Positions 26,240-38,988 of a stretch of 64,000 bases of DNA are shown piece after piece. The DNA is from Carya illinoinensis (Eukaryota > Streptophyta > Magnoliopsida > Fagales > Juglandaceae). The DNA lies in assembly GCF_018687715.1 (NCBI RefSeq), contig NC_056760.1, positions 7,291,501-7,355,500 on the forward strand. Direction: 5' to 3'. The position numbers and the translations under genes are program-made. Within the stretch, counting starts at the first letter, position 1. Every line of letters begins with the position of its first letter. The notes beneath the pieces are model-generated. The model saw nothing but the letters and a program-made list of their open reading frames with translations. It was not told the origin of the DNA and did not search any database.

Positions 26240-26844
26240 GATTGATCACAATGGAAACTCTCCGAGAGGTAATACTGATACAGTAGTACTGCCATACGAC
26301 TGGGACATGACTCTAAAGACAGCGCCAGACTCAAAATATGATGATCAGTACGGATATTCGAGTGTTGTAACATCTTATTACAACGATGTCCCTGAAATTT
26401 GCATCAATACTCTCCTTTCGGTTTCTTGTACTCTTCAACACCGATTTTATATATATTATAAACATGTCAATTCAACAAACTAACTAAAAAGGATGGTCGT
26501 AGCGGGTCGTCTAGCACTTATCGTTGGCATACTGCAAGCACAAATTTAATTTTTTATTTATTTACATATTTAATTGCTAAGAAAAAAAATTAAAAAAATA
26601 GACAATTTTGTTAATAATTACTTCTTTAACAAATAAATAAATTAATTAAAATACATTAGCGGTAAGATTGAACGGTAAAAATAAGGACCTCCCTTAACAT
26701 TTTCCAATTAAAAATATTTTCAACCCCACATCCACCGTAGCAACTGCTAGCATAAATTCTTTGCCATACTTTGGAAGGAAAACATCTCTTCCAACTTGCA
26801 TGGTTGAGCGAATTAAGACAATTTCAGGTAAGGAAGTAAAGTTC

Positions 26845-27035
26845 GATTTGGTAAGTTAGAATTTTTATCTTATCATTATAATTTTTTTAAATTTTTTTAT
26901 AAAATATAATAAATAATTTAATTTTTTTAAAATTTAATTTAATTTTTTAAATTTTAATATAATAATAATATTTTAATCTTTTATATTAAAATTCAAAATT
27001 CTCGTATCAAAATTATTTGGGAAGCCTAACGTAAT
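26845..27035. mobile_element. MITE family 1 copy (degraded)
   Basis: It contains TTCGATTTGGTAAGTTAGAA, TCTTATCATTATAATTTTTT, TATAAAATATAATAAATAAT and the family's TTTTAATATAATAATAATAT block, ending near TATTTGGGAAGCC. The ends are weaker than in other copies. Confidence 0.35.
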
Positions 27036-27743
27036 TTACTTAAAGACTCTACAGTTTCCAAGCTAGCTTAATAGTTCTTAATTAAAAATACGGAAGTAAT
27101 TAATAATTTGGTGCGTGTATAGGGCCTATGACCTGGTCTTGCATTGGATGGATATTGATCATGAAATGTTGTCGTTTCTTGCATGTACTTGCACTCGAAA
27201 AACTGACACAAAGCTTAGAACTTCCAAGCAGGATTTAAGGATACCTCTGATGTATTCCCCACCTTTTATACTCATTCAAAGTAAATCTCGAGAAAAGGGA
27301 TCGACACCGACGATCGAAGACATCAAGCTGTGTTAATAGTGGTAAATATGAATTATTAATACTTTACAAAAACGATAATAATTCAAAACTAAGGAAATTA
27401 AACTCAGCAATAATTAATGGCAATGATCATTACTTTTTTAATTAGTGGTGATATTGAGTGACGAATCGATCGATCGTGATGGTAATTAATTTTTAACCGT
27501 AATCTATATAAATTTCTTGCAGAATATGTTTTTATCTAATTGCTTCGAGTCAAACTCACCGAGTTAACAGCGATAAGTGTAATAATTATAAGACTACTCC
27601 AGAATATTGTAGAACTTGGTTATTAAGTGATCTAGTAATAAATTAAAGCTGAAGTAGTTTAATTATGGTTTGAGAAAATTAGCCGTAATTAATTAAGGAC
27701 GAGTTCCCTTGCTGCTCTAATTGATCATGATATGATGAAGACT

Positions 27744-28062
27744 ATGGCTCCGACGTTTGGATAAGAATATCAATATCTCAGTATATTTATGAATATTATT
27801 AAAAAAATAATTTGAGTTAAGATGTTTTGTTAAATTTAAAAAAAAAATAAGAGAAAAAAAAGCTGAATAAAAATATTATATATAAAGTTAAAAATTTATT
27901 TGAATGTAATTTATTAATATTATTTTTGTTTTAAAATTTGAAAAATATGTATTGTTTTTTTTCTTTTTTGGTGTAGAAGTTTGAAAAAATTGAAGAATTG
28001 AAACTAAAAAATGTTTGTATTTAAATAATGTTTGAAAAAAATTATGTCGCCAAACAGAGCCT
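27744..28062. mobile_element. MITE family 1 copy close upstream of LSH
   Basis: Left end GGCTCCGACGTTTGGATAAG. Right end GTCGCCAAACAGAGCC, reverse complement GGCTCTGTTTGGCGAC. The flanking trinucleotides are TAT and TAC, close to the TWA target-site pattern of Tourist elements. The interior carries the family blocks (GAGTTAAGATGTTTTGTTAA; GAGAAAAAAAAGCTGAATAA; AAAATTTGAAAAATATGTAT). It ends about 380 bp before the LSH start codon. Confidence 0.6.
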
Positions 28063-28213
28063 ACATATTTGCACCGACTTCCGAGTTATGCACCGAGTTG
28101 GGAAGGGAGTATCAAAATGCAAATAATGACGCTATGATTATATTCATGATAGCATAAGATAAATGTAGATTAATTTAAAGTAGTAGAAAATATGGTTAGT
28201 GCATATATGTGTG

Positions 28214-28228
28214 TGTATATATATATAG
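28214..28228 (+). promoter_or_regulatory. Possible TATA box of the LSH gene
   Basis: GTATATATATATAGTGCC lies about 220 nt before the ATG, with a CT-rich leader (TCTCCTCCCA, CCACTACTACTCCATCCC) in between. Position and composition fit a plant core promoter, but (TA)n runs are everywhere in this window, so the call is weak. Confidence 0.25.
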
Positions 28229-28445
28229 TGCCATTAATTCTTGATGAAATTAATGAGAAAGAGAGGGAGAAAAAGGGGAGCAAAAGCACCTTCATAGGAC
28301 CCACGAAATGTCTCCTCCCAAGATGTGATTTTCGTCTTTCTCCACTACTACTCCATCCCATTCTTCCACCACCTAAATTACCCCTTTTCCCTTCCCATTT
28401 CTGGCCAAAAATACACAAAACACACTTGGATCCCCTCCAGTAATC

Positions 28446-29015
28446 ATGTCCAGTGATAGACGAAAAGATTCCGCGGAAGGGTCGTCACGAGCCAGCGGCG
28501 CCACCGGCGACAACCATCAGCTCCAGCAGCAACCAGCTCCTTTGAGCCGATATGAGTCTCAGAAAAGGAGAGATTGGAACACTTTTGGGCAGTACTTGAG
28601 GAATCAAACGCCCCCCGTTTCTCTCTCTCAGTGCAACTTCAACCATGTGCTGGACTTCCTTAGGTACCTCGACCAGTTTGGAAAGACTAAGGTTCATTTA
28701 CATAGCTGCGTCTTCTTCGGCCAACCTGACCCTCCTGCTCCCTGCACATGTCCTCTCAAGCAGGCTTGGGGTAGCCTCGATGCGCTAATCGGACGGCTCA
28801 GAGCTGCCTATGAGGAGCATGGCGGCTCACCGGAGATGAACCCGTTCGGAAACGGAGCTATTCGGGTGTACTTGCGTGAAATTAAGGAGTGTCAAGCTAA
28901 AGCAAGAGGTATTCCATATAAGAAGAAAAAGAAGAAGAGGATTCAAATTAAAGCCAACGACGAGGCAAAGGCCTTTGAAGCAAGCAGCTTAATTCCCCTG
29001 GCCTCTTCGGATTAA
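28446..29015 (+). CDS. LSH: ALOG-domain transcription regulator (LSH/G1-like)
   Basis: Plant-specific nuclear regulator of the LIGHT-DEPENDENT SHORT HYPOCOTYLS family, which acts at shoot apices and organ boundaries. The single exon encodes 189 residues, the usual length. A low-complexity, Ser/Gln-rich head (1-33) is followed by the ALOG domain (about 34-160). That domain has [20 protein letters not shown], then [18 protein letters not shown], a zinc-ribbon-like insert with His84/86, Cys88, Cys100 and Cys102 ([19 protein letters not shown]), and [20 protein letters not shown] strong nuclear localisation signal, KKKKKKR, lies at 159-165, and the tail is variable. The first ATG sits right before the low-complexity head. 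The domain is known to descend from a DIRS1-type recombinase, but without a catalytic role here. It is isolated in a gene-poor region: nearest genes 17.6 kb left and 12.3 kb right. Which of the LSH1-10 paralogues it matches cannot be fixed by eye. Confidence 0.95.
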   Translation: MSSDRRKDSAEGSSRASGATGDNHQLQQQPAPLSRYESQKRRDWNTFGQYLRNQTPPVSLSQCNFNHVLDFLRYLDQFGKTKVHLHSCVFFGQPDPPAPCTCPLKQAWGSLDALIGRLRAAYEEHGGSPEMNPFGNGAIRVYLREIKECQAKARGIPYKKKKKKRIQIKANDEAKAFEASSLIPLASSD

Positions 29016-30680
29016 TGGTAAATTTCGTCAAAATAATACTATAAGTTTACAAACTGAATAATTGATTGATGGGCGAGCTTAGGAAGTAAGATCGAGTCAC
29101 CTTCATCTTTCATAAAAATTGAATAATAGTACTAGATCGATCGGATCTAATCAGTTACCGGCCGGAAAGAATAGGAAGAGTTTAGCTTAGTACTGGACAT
29201 TAACCCTATGACCTGGAAACCAGACACCCCGCTTCTAGGTTCAATTTCTCCCTATATAAACCTAGCTAGACGCAGATCCCGAAACCCTAATTTTGAGTAA
29301 TCTTAGGCAAAGAGTATATAAGGGTACTGGAAAGTTGTGCTAGTATTGAACTTTACCGATCCTCATGACCAATATTAGATGCTATAATTAGAGTGGGCAA
29401 CCATGCTCCCCCCACCCTCTCTCTCTAATCATGCAAAAACTCTGTTCTTGCGGCTTCCTAGCTAATTATATCTCTCTCACTCCCTTACTTTTTAACTACT
29501 CGTTTTGTCTCCTCTCTGATTCAGAGAGATTTTTGTGTTCCCCATGGATGAGTGCCGTACGATATATATGTCATACGTTGCATGTGATTTATGTACGTAT
29601 TTACGTGGGAATATTGCTGATCATGAGCATATAAACAAATAATTAATACATGCATGCACTTGATCCATATAATATATATATATATCTATATATATTCCTC
29701 CTCATCATTCATGCATTCTCCAATTTATATATTCTTTAATATATATATAGTACTATGCATTACCTTCATCCTTTGTCTAGTTTTAAAAAGTTTACTTCCT
29801 TAATCTTAGTTAGATTGCTTAAAGAATAAGCATAAATGCGTACAAATTGCAAGCCAGTTGTGCTAGGTTAAGCAGTACCATGTCCGAGTGTCTGCCGGCC
29901 AGGATCACTCTCTTAATTTCTGGTTGATTCATGTCCCCCTTTTTTCTTTTTTCCGGTTATTAATGTGTTTGAGTGTTTGATCTTGTGGTAATCATCATGC
30001 ATTTCTATAATTCTATCATTCTTAGTTAGTACGTACGTAGTAGTACTTGATGTTTATCTATATATATCTGAATTAACTTTTGTGACTATATATATTTCCA
30101 AGTTTAAAATGAGATCAGGAAGACAATATTTTATAATTTACAGTAGTTAATTATATTAATTAACCAAATGGAACTATAATCTCAGCCAAGCAAATACTGC
30201 CTTCAAGTACTTGTCGGTCGTTTTGCAGTACCTAATATGAATAAATTACGGTTCAATTTACACCCTATTCATAATTGACAGTCCTTAATTAATAGATATA
30301 TATTGGATCGAGGACCGTGTCGACAAGTTATTAAACGCATAAACCTTAGATGCATCTCGATATAACATATATATATATATATCATGCATGTTCAATTCAT
30401 GCAAGTATTTTTGTTTTGTACCAAAATTTAAAAAGAAAAAAATGTGTTTAAAAATTTTGGATTGTATTTCTCAAACATGCATGCATGGTAATATGATGCA
30501 AAAAATGTTTGCTAATTATATATATGGAATAATTATATTTGAAAACTTTTACACCACACTTCATGATTCACGTGGCATAATCTAATTTGAAAAATAAAAT
30601 TTTAAAATTTGAATCTTACAAATCAAATTATGTCAAGTACGTAGTATGTGGTGTAAAGGCTTTTAAATAGCATTACTCAT

Positions 30681-30716
<36 letters not shown>

Positions 30717-33700
30717 GTGTGTATGGTACTCATATATATAGTATTTTCAAGAGCCTTAAAAAAGGAATAAAATGGAATGAGTTTTAAATCAAATGTAAGG
30801 ATTAAGAAGAGGCCAGGATTAAAGCCTTGAACTTTGATCTTCATCCTTATCTTTGTAAGCACAAATGATTTGTTATGAAATCACTTATTTTTTATTCATT
30901 CTCCGATCCCATTTATTTGAGGTGGTAGGGCACACAACCAGGGAACATGTTATCCAAATCAAATCAATTAGTTGGTATTTGAATGAGGCTAAAAACAAAT
31001 GTAATACAGCTAAGGTAGCTAGGGTCAGCTATTTGATCATGCTTTAATTGAACTGTATGAGCATGTGATCAACTGTATAGCTCAGTTAATTTTTCATTTT
31101 TTATTTTCCCGAAATGTGTCTTTTCTGTTGTATCCATCTGGTCTCCAAGACTCCAACATATATCTGACCATGTCCGTACGCAATCATCTTCTTCTCCTCA
31201 TTATATAAGAGAGGGTACCCGTTCAGGACTACATGAAAAATCCAATACATGATTAGAGGTACCGGTTTAGGATTGCAGTAAAAATTTGAGACGGGGGGCC
31301 GGCCGGGAGCCCTCCCATGGGAAGGCTAAATATTATTATATATAGCTGATCGAATGCGGAATTATTTAAAGAAACAAGAAAATTCATATTCCTAGTGAGG
31401 TCCAAGGGGAAATTTGGATATATATAATATATATCTATGTATGTATGTACAAGATTGAACTTAAAAGATTTCACTGATCTTTTATGCCATTTTCTAGAGG
31501 AAATGCTATTTGATTCACCTATTAAATATATAATCATTTATCACCTTATAGATCTAAGATTGCAAGGTTGTGTATTTTTATCTTGCTCATCAAAATCATG
31601 AATATTAGCACTACTCGTTATATATAGTTGTCAGTGTTGTGAGAGCTTAAGATTTCGTTTGTTGAGTACTATGCAGGTTAAGAGTCTAGGAGATCAGGAA
31701 TAAGGTTTCAGACAGATCGAGGGCCCAAAAAGGTCAAAAAAATAAGAAGTCGCCTACCCAGTATTAGTTATATATATAACTAGGGGATCAGGAAGAGATG
31801 ATCGACGGCCCTCTGTATGTGTTTGTTGTTGAACGAGTTTCGTGGATACTGCTGATTTTTAATATTGTCGTCGCTAGCTATATATTAAAATGGGTTCTAC
31901 AGATAAGTAGTACTGTGTGTGTGCGCGTGTGGTGCATCCGTTTGATCATAATTAATTGAGTTTTGTGCGTTGTTACCTGGTTTGTTAGTTGGAACCATGT
32001 GATATCTTCAGTACTGTTAGTGCATGTGTTTGTATATGTTAGGCATTTGGGTCAGTGTACGGTGTGTTAATACTCCTTGGTAATGAACTGATCTTAGGTT
32101 TATAAAAAATATATATATTATATATACACTCCAATTGCTATAAATACTTTCTTAGTTTTTTTTTTTTTTTTTTTTACCAAAATTATCAATTTACACTTTA
32201 AACTATTAATTAAGTTTTGAGGATTTACATTTTGGGATAAGACGCGGCATGCATGATCTATTTATAAGTACTATATTTGAGATGATTAAATGTTACTTAT
32301 GTTAGGAGAAAGTATACACTTTGCGCTCAAGCTCGTGTCTTAATAAGTTATGACTTTAAATGTTGCACTTAATTTTAAACTATTAAAAAAGTATACCCTA
32401 AATTATATAATATTTATAAAATCCGCATTAAGTTTATGCCATAAATCTATTTTTATTCATCTTAACGAGTAGTACTACCAGAATTTGACGATTAATGGTA
32501 ATATATATATAATATATACTATATTTATATATATATGATCTCGAAATTAGTAGCATATATATATGTTGGCACCATATTGCAAAAATGGGTCACAGTTTCA
32601 TGAGGGTGTGTAGTGCATTTTGTTGCCTAAATATTAGTAAATATTTAATTTGTTTCTATATTCATGTAGTACCTGAATTGAAAAGCTATGGGATAATTTT
32701 CTTAATTATGAGTTCCATCATTTTTAAATATCGATTGATCTTTGTTTTAGTTTCAAAAGTAGTACTTGCTTGATTTGGTTGTGTTTTTTTTTTTTTTTTT
32801 TTAAAAAAAAAAATTAGGAAGCATGTATCTGGAATTAGAGTACTTTAGTTTTCGAAGGTGAGCTATAAGCGAGCTAGTTTGATGTGTTTAATTAATAATT
32901 TATCATCTGGGAACTTGATCATATTAATCAGTACTTAATTAACTTCATAATTATGTACATGAAAATAAATCCGAGCTCGTTACTCTTGATCATCAAGTAC
33001 TGCTTGATCTAGTAAACATTCTTTAAATGTAAATGGCAGGTTTATTATCATGTTCTAGCTCTGTTAATGCACCCAAACACCCAATAGCTATATTATAGCA
33101 CGGAAAGTTACAAGACATGCATATAACAACTGAGAATACATTTCTGATTCCTCCATATATATAGCATGAGCACCATACATTGATCAATAAAAGTCGAGGC
33201 ATAAACCACAGGCCGAAGAGATCATCATCATATTCATTGGTGTACTGCACCAGGATTATATGTTACGTCCTTTGTTCAGAAGGATCAAATGGATTAGATG
33301 ATCAGGGAATCAGAAATAGAGGTCCATACGACGTTTCCTTTCGCTGTAAGTGATGAACAGCATTTATCCTACGCACCTAGGTCAAGTATAGGGTTGGAAT
33401 ATTATGGACGTTTCAGGTTTGAGGATGAAAGTAGCTCTGGTTGCATTTTTCAGTACCTGATCATCTTTTTCCTGACAATTGTTTGGATTCAAAATTAGGT
33501 TGATAACTAGCTAGCTAATTACGCTAGTTCTTTTGGAGATTTTGATTATGATCACTTTGAGATCGATGTATAATAGTGTGTTTTTTATTAGCCAGAGACT
33601 AGATAGCAGAACATGAAATAACTGGAAGTAACCCTAAATCCCTGAGTAAATTATTCGCAGCTAATCTGTGGACATAGCTAGGCACAATATTCCTCATGAA

Positions 33701-34626
33701 CCCCTAGAAAAGCTGCTTTTCCTTAGTGTTGGAGACGCCCCTTTACTTTAATTACTAGGTTGATTAATCTACCTAGCCTAGCTAGCTGATCCGCAGTGGA
33801 TCGATAGTATATGAAACATATATAGATAGTAGGTCAAGCTAGTTCACATGCATCTGATATATATTTAATTTGCATTTATTCCTTTTCTTTATCCTGTCCA
33901 TTAAAATTTAAATGCATGGATGCTTATGATAAAGGGCTACAGAGTACGCAGTTAAATCATATTCGAATTTTTCTTGAAGTTTTTCACGTACGTGTTATGT
34001 GTAGCATTGTGTGTTATTGAAGATATATACTTTTGCAGATGAATCCAAGTAAAGAATATTATTTTGCAGGGGTCAGACGTGAAGAGGTCGAAGATCATGA
34101 TCATGCACGGGAAGGTTTACATGAAATATTGAAGAGTCATATATATATATAGCTAGGTTGCTCGTCTGCGCTTCAAGACATGGTAATTCTCCCGTTTAAA
34201 AAAGTGTTATGTCAGAGCCAATTCTGACTAATCTTATTATAATTAGTTGTAAGCATGCAGCTAGTCTCAAAGGGCAAACCCTACAAATATTGTACCAGCT
34301 TGTTATAATTAGTTCTTATTATATATGTTGTAGACTATTTTTAAAACACTAGTACCAGACATGAGTACGCCTAAATATATATCCCTTCTTCGATCGGCAT
34401 GCATTAAAGAGAGCGTGTATATATATATATATATATATATTGGCCTTGTTTTGATGAATTGTGAACTCAAATTTTAATTTAAAGCGAAATCATATATGGT
34501 CCGATCAATAAGATCATATATATACAAAAAATAAAGGTACGATCTACATGAAAAATTTACTAGTTCATGATCCAAAATGATATAAATAGAAATGTTTTAC
34601 CATGAACAACAGATCGTTCAGAACTA
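29016..34626. other. Gene-free stretch downstream of LSH
   Basis: The first few hundred bases would be the LSH 3' UTR. Beyond that I see only (TA)n runs (29679-29690, 30369-30381, 30686-30712, 34418-34441), T-runs at about 32157-32175 and a T18-A10 junction near 32786-32812. No protein-family signature appears in any frame. One possible spliced non-coding or short-peptide transcript (33298-34140) is described under findings. Confidence 0.5.
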
Positions 34627-35022
34627 CGGGTAGGTTTGAGGCCGGCCTGAGATGAGATACAAAATTTTCTTCTTATTTCATCTCATCTCATCTCATCTTA
34701 TTTCCAAACATAATTCAAATACAAAATTTTTAAACTAATCATTACAACTTTTTTAAACTAATCATTAAACTCTTTCAAACCTTCAAAATAAGTAAAAATA
34801 ATAATAATTACAATCTTTTCAAATCTTCAAACAAAAAGAATATTAAAAACTATATTCTTCCAATATTTTAATTTTATAATATTTTTTATTCAACTTTTTA
34901 TCTCTCATTTCCCAAAAAACAACAAAATACTCAACTCAAATTACGATTTTACTATTATTTATAAACTATCTTACTATTATTTACAAAATGTTTATCTCAT
35001 TTCACTCTCCAAACCTACCCTA
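34627..35022. mobile_element. MITE family 1 copy (long form)
   Basis: Left end GGGTAGGTTTGAGGCCGGCC followed by TGAGATGAGAT. Right end TTTCACTCTCCAAACCTACC then C, whose reverse complement restores GGGTAGGTTTGGAGAG. Flanks are TAC and TAA. The interior has (ATCTC)n, TTTTTAAACTAATCATTACA and TCAACTTTTTATCTCTCATT blocks shared with the other copies. Confidence 0.6.
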
Positions 35023-35114
35023 ATTGTTTGCTCTGAGATTCGCATGTTCTACATATAGTTCATACTCTTTTACTCTCGATTGATACCCACAATCCTTACT
35101 TCTAACACATCATG

Positions 35115-35305
35115 ATTCAGAAACTATCTCATCTCATTATTACAATTTTATCAAATTTTTACATAAAATATAATAAACAATTTAATTTTTTCAAATCTTA
35201 AAACAATAATAATATTAAAAAATAATATTATAACGTACAATATTTTATTCAACTTTTATCTAGATCCATCTCATTTCATCTCACTATCCAAACAACCCCT
35301 CATAT
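35115..35305. mobile_element. MITE family 1 copy (short form)
   Basis: It runs from ATTCAGAAACTATCTCATCT to CATCTCACTATCCAAACAAC, CCC. The right end gives GGGGTTGTTTGGATAGTGAG in reverse complement, the clearest form of this family's terminus. The interior includes TTTTTACATAAAATATAATA. The left end is truncated or worn. Confidence 0.55.
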
Positions 35306-35484
35306 TCTTAGATTCAAGAGTTTTGAAGTCGTGTGGAATGTGATCTTCTCTATGCATGAATTTTCAAGGATATATAACTCGGCTTAGAATTCATTTCTTA
35401 TGAGAATTATTATTATTATTATTTATTTTTATTTTTTTTATTTTTTATTTTTGCAATGGATAGAAATTTATTAAAAGAAAAGTT

Positions 35485-35665
35485 CTCTACTCATCATCCT
35501 CATACCACACATAATTTTTTTATTTTTTTCTCTTACCAAATATATGGTGTATTGATGATAAGTAGAAAAAACCAATTAGTTTAGGAAGAATAAAATAAAA
35601 AAAAAAAATTCAAAAAAATTAAAAAATTAAATAAGTGTAGTGCGTGGGGATAATGAGTGGCGAAA
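35485..35665. mobile_element. MITE family 2 copy (ACTCATCATC type)
   Basis: Left: TTCTCTACTCATCATCCTCA, then TACCACACATA. Right: TAGTGCGTGGGGATAATGAG, then TGGCGAAACTC, which is the approximate reverse complement. The middle has AAATATATGGTGTATTGATG. It is about 180 bp and non-coding. A second copy starts 520 bp further on. Confidence 0.55.
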
Positions 35666-36187
35666 CTCTTTATGAAAAAGCGAACGGTCCATTGAGAGAA
35701 AATAAAAAAAATAACAATTTTACAGAAACTTGAGCTGAAGTGAAAAAAATTGTTGAGGAAATATTATATTTTATAGTGGAATGATATAATCTTTTGAGAA
35801 ATAAAGCAGTTAAAAAAATATAACTACTAGAAAAATATATCCATTGAAAGAATATGACCGTTGTAAAATTATATTCATTGAACATTTGAAAATTAATATG
35901 TATTTTTTTAATAACGAATAAATATTTCAATTACCATTCGAATTAAAATAAATAAAAATGTCAAAATCAATATTTTAATAGAGTAGTGATAGATTTAGTG
36001 AGTTTGTTATTTGATGTTGTTGAAAAATAGCTAGCTAAATTAGAAAAATTGAATTTTCTAATCAAAGTTTAGCTAAAGAATGACTAGGCAACGTCTACTA
36101 ATGCTCAATACTGAAAAAGCTAGCTCCGACATTCTTCGATCTAGGCTTGATTTTAAGATAACATGAAAAATTAAAAGAGCTTTGGTA

Positions 36188-36382
36188 CTTATCATTCCCA
36201 CACACACACTATACATAGTACTTTTTTTAATTTTTTAATTTTTATTTTGGTTTTATTCTGCCTAAACTAATTGAATTTTTCTACTCATCATCTATACACT
36301 ACACATTTAATGAGAGAAAAAAATTAAAAATTAAAAAATTATGTGTGGTGTGATGATGATAAGTATAATTTTTCTTTCACTA
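36188..36382. mobile_element. MITE family 2 copy
   Basis: Left: TACTTATCATTCCCACACAC. Right: GTGTGGTGTGATGATGATAA, then GTATAATTTTTC. The arms are complementary through TTATCATC and CACAC. The interior contains CTACTCATCATCTATACACT and TTAAAAATTAAAAAATTATG. Confidence 0.5.
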
Positions 36383-38038
36383 AATGATACTTATTGATTC
36401 ATAATCTAACGAAGAATTTGAGTTAGCGAGACAACGTATCTCATGTTTTGATTTATGCATTATGAAAGTAAAAATATTTTATTCTGCATTTTGAACTCTT
36501 TAAATACTCGTGTTTACATACTAGTATATGTTCTCTGTTTATTAAGTTGTTGATAACTTTCTCTTTATCTCTTCATTATTTTTTTGATGATTTGAATGTT
36601 TCCATTGAGGATCAAGATTGGGAAGTATAAGTGAGATGATTTAAGTATAGTAGATTAATCACAAAAGGATGTCATGGTTATTGGAGAATGTTATTCAATA
36701 AATTTATCGTATTTGGATGACGTGGTATATTGAGAGGTTGACATGTAAATTAAGATTTTGGGTGTTTTTAGTTAATTATTTTGGAATAGTTGGTTTAAAA
36801 TATTGAGATCTATGTGCAATTGAGAATTTGGAGCTTATATTTATATGATGGGATATGATTTAAGTAATAAGAAATAACTCTCTGATCCATCCGAGACCGT
36901 TGTGTTACATATTGCAAGCCCACCAAAATATTTATTGTGACTATTTTGTTGATCCTCTAATCTATCTTCACAAATATTTTAAGAGGTTTTTAATGAGTCA
37001 TAAATATGAGAGAGCAGAAATTTAGAGAAAATGAAAGAGTAGAAGTTTAGAGAAAATAATGAGTAAAAGTTTTATGTGAAAGAAAATCCATCACCACTCG
37101 TCTAAGAACTCAAATGAATTCAATCCAACAAAAATTTAGAGAAAATAAAATAGTAGAAAAAAAATCTCTCATTCGAATGACAAGATTTCAAATACAGAAG
37201 CTTTCCAAGCTTTATGATTCTTCGTTGCCACAAACAAACGAGACAGAGATAGAGGGAGAGATGTAGGTGCCCAAGAGGTATGCAGAGGAGCAAGGAGGCC
37301 GTGATGCTTTTCTCAAGCGGGAAGAAAAAAGTCTGAGTGCGCGAATAAAGTCTAGCGGGAAAGAATATTTTATTGTAAAAAAAATTATTTGGCCGGCTCA
37401 TTTAGTCAGTCAAAAATATGAAAATTAAAATTGCTAAAGATATACTGAGTTTGACGTGGATGCATTTTAAGCCAACTAGCCAGATCTTGACTAAATTTTG
37501 ACTATATACCTAATTCACTACTAATGCTATTAGGAGCTAGACATGAACTAGTCTTGTTTGGCAGATCTTCCCCAGGCCAACTGGCCGGAATCATGCAGCG
37601 TACGTACGTGCTGATTAATATAGTATTATATAATGTAAGCTAATGTTGGATTATTTTCATTCCATTGTGGACTTCAATTAATTTATCGATTATATATATA
37701 TATATAGATTTCCAGTGCTCCCTAAACCCTCCGCAAATTGCTCAATATTAATGCCAATCTCTTTGGTAGATCCACTCAGGGCTTTGTACTGATCATCGTG
37801 AAGGTAATTAAGCGAGCCAAAAAAAAACACACTATTTGGAATGATGCTGGGTTTCAAGCAGATCTCAGAGAAACTACCGTTTGCTGAGAATATTTAGTTC
37901 AGCAATCCATAATAGATATACAAATCATAGTATCAACAAAACATAAATACGAGCTCAATAGACGAGAGAGAGCATGATAAATGACTATAAAATTATTGGC
38001 AAGAACTGTCCAAGAGACTTACAAGCAAAAGCAGCCCG

Positions 38039-38226
38039 ATTTGGATAACGGGTTAAATTGAGATGAGTTAAGATAAAAATTTAAAATATTATTTTTTAAT
38101 ATTATTATTATTTTAAAATTTCAAAATTTTAATTTTTTATTATGTTTTGTGTTAGAAATTGAAAAAATTATAATGATTAGATGAGATGAATTGAGTTAAA
38201 TTAGATTGACTAACCAAATGGCACCT
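38039..38226. mobile_element. MITE family 1 copy (short form)
   Basis: Left end GATTTGGATAACGGGTTAAA, then TTGAGATGAGTTAAG. Right end GAGTTAAATTAGATTGACTA, then ACCAAAT. TTTGGATA and ACCAAAT are the worn termini. The interior has TAATATTATTATTATTTTAA and ATAATGATTAGATGAGATGA. Confidence 0.5.
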
Positions 38227-38227
38227 T

Positions 38228-38370
38228 AGCCTCCATTTGGATACGTGAATAATAGTAAGAAATTAAGAATAGTAAGAATCATAGTAAATAGTTTATGAAT
38301 AGTATATAATAAATAAATTGTGAATAATAGTAAAATAAATTCAGAACAATTGTGTGTCCAAACAGACTAG
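38228..38370. mobile_element. Small MITE with TTTGGATAC / GTGTCCAAACAG ends
   Basis: Left: CTCCATTTGGATACGTGAAT. Right: GAACAATTGTGTGTCCAAAC then AGAC; reverse complement GTCTGTTTGGACACACAATT. The interior is made of repeated GAATAGTA / AATAATAGTAA words. It directly abuts the family 1 copy on its left. Confidence 0.5.
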
Positions 38371-38871
38371 TCTTTACTTCCTGGAGCCCCCGCTCCTGAT
38401 GACGTTTCTGTGTCTTTCGCCTAGTTCCAGCTTTTATGAAACAGGGCCCCTAATTAAGGTACCTTGTAAATATTGACAACTACAAAAGCCAGAAATATCC
38501 TAAATACGATAATGATGTTAGACTATACGATAAGACCAACCACTTGGGCTAGGTGGTCCTTATCGATTAATATAGGGCTTTGTAGCTGATCTATATACTA
38601 TGCTATGGAAATGTAAATTTCAGAAATACTAAGATTCAGCCGTTGATAAACATTCCTCTGGAAAAGATTTCCTAAATATATATAAACAATAAAGAAAATC
38701 AAGCTAAAAATTGCAGTAGTTTTCAAATCAAGAGGGTATTACAGAGAGTCAAAATGTCAAATACATTAATGGGACATACTTAGGCCGACTGAGTTATAAT
38801 TAGGAGCGGGCAAAAAGAAAATGAAGAGGTTGACTCAGATAAAGAGGACTTGAGATAGCTCTAACATTAAC

Positions 38872-38988
38872 CTCGATGCCAGTATTTGCTGGAACAATAT
38901 GTACTTTCGTTGCAACAATTGTCAAATCGAGAGATGTTACACATGCTTCCCAGGCAAAGCTGTCTCTCCCATGGCTAGCTATACATAT
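38872..38988 (-). other. Orphan exon-like open block, 39 codons
   Basis: On the minus strand a 117-nt open block is bounded by a good acceptor (TTTTTGTCACAG) and a donor (GAG|GTTAAT) and is symmetric (phase 0-0). The translation starts ICIASHGRDSFAWEACVTSL and continues DLTIVATKVHIVPANTGIE, with a protein-like composition quite unlike the Phe/Lys-rich accidental frames nearby. I do not recognise the family. No neighbouring exons could be identified, so it may be a relic exon, a captured gene fragment, or part of a gene whose other exons I missed. It lies downstream of the trihelix gene, on the same strand. Confidence 0.3.
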
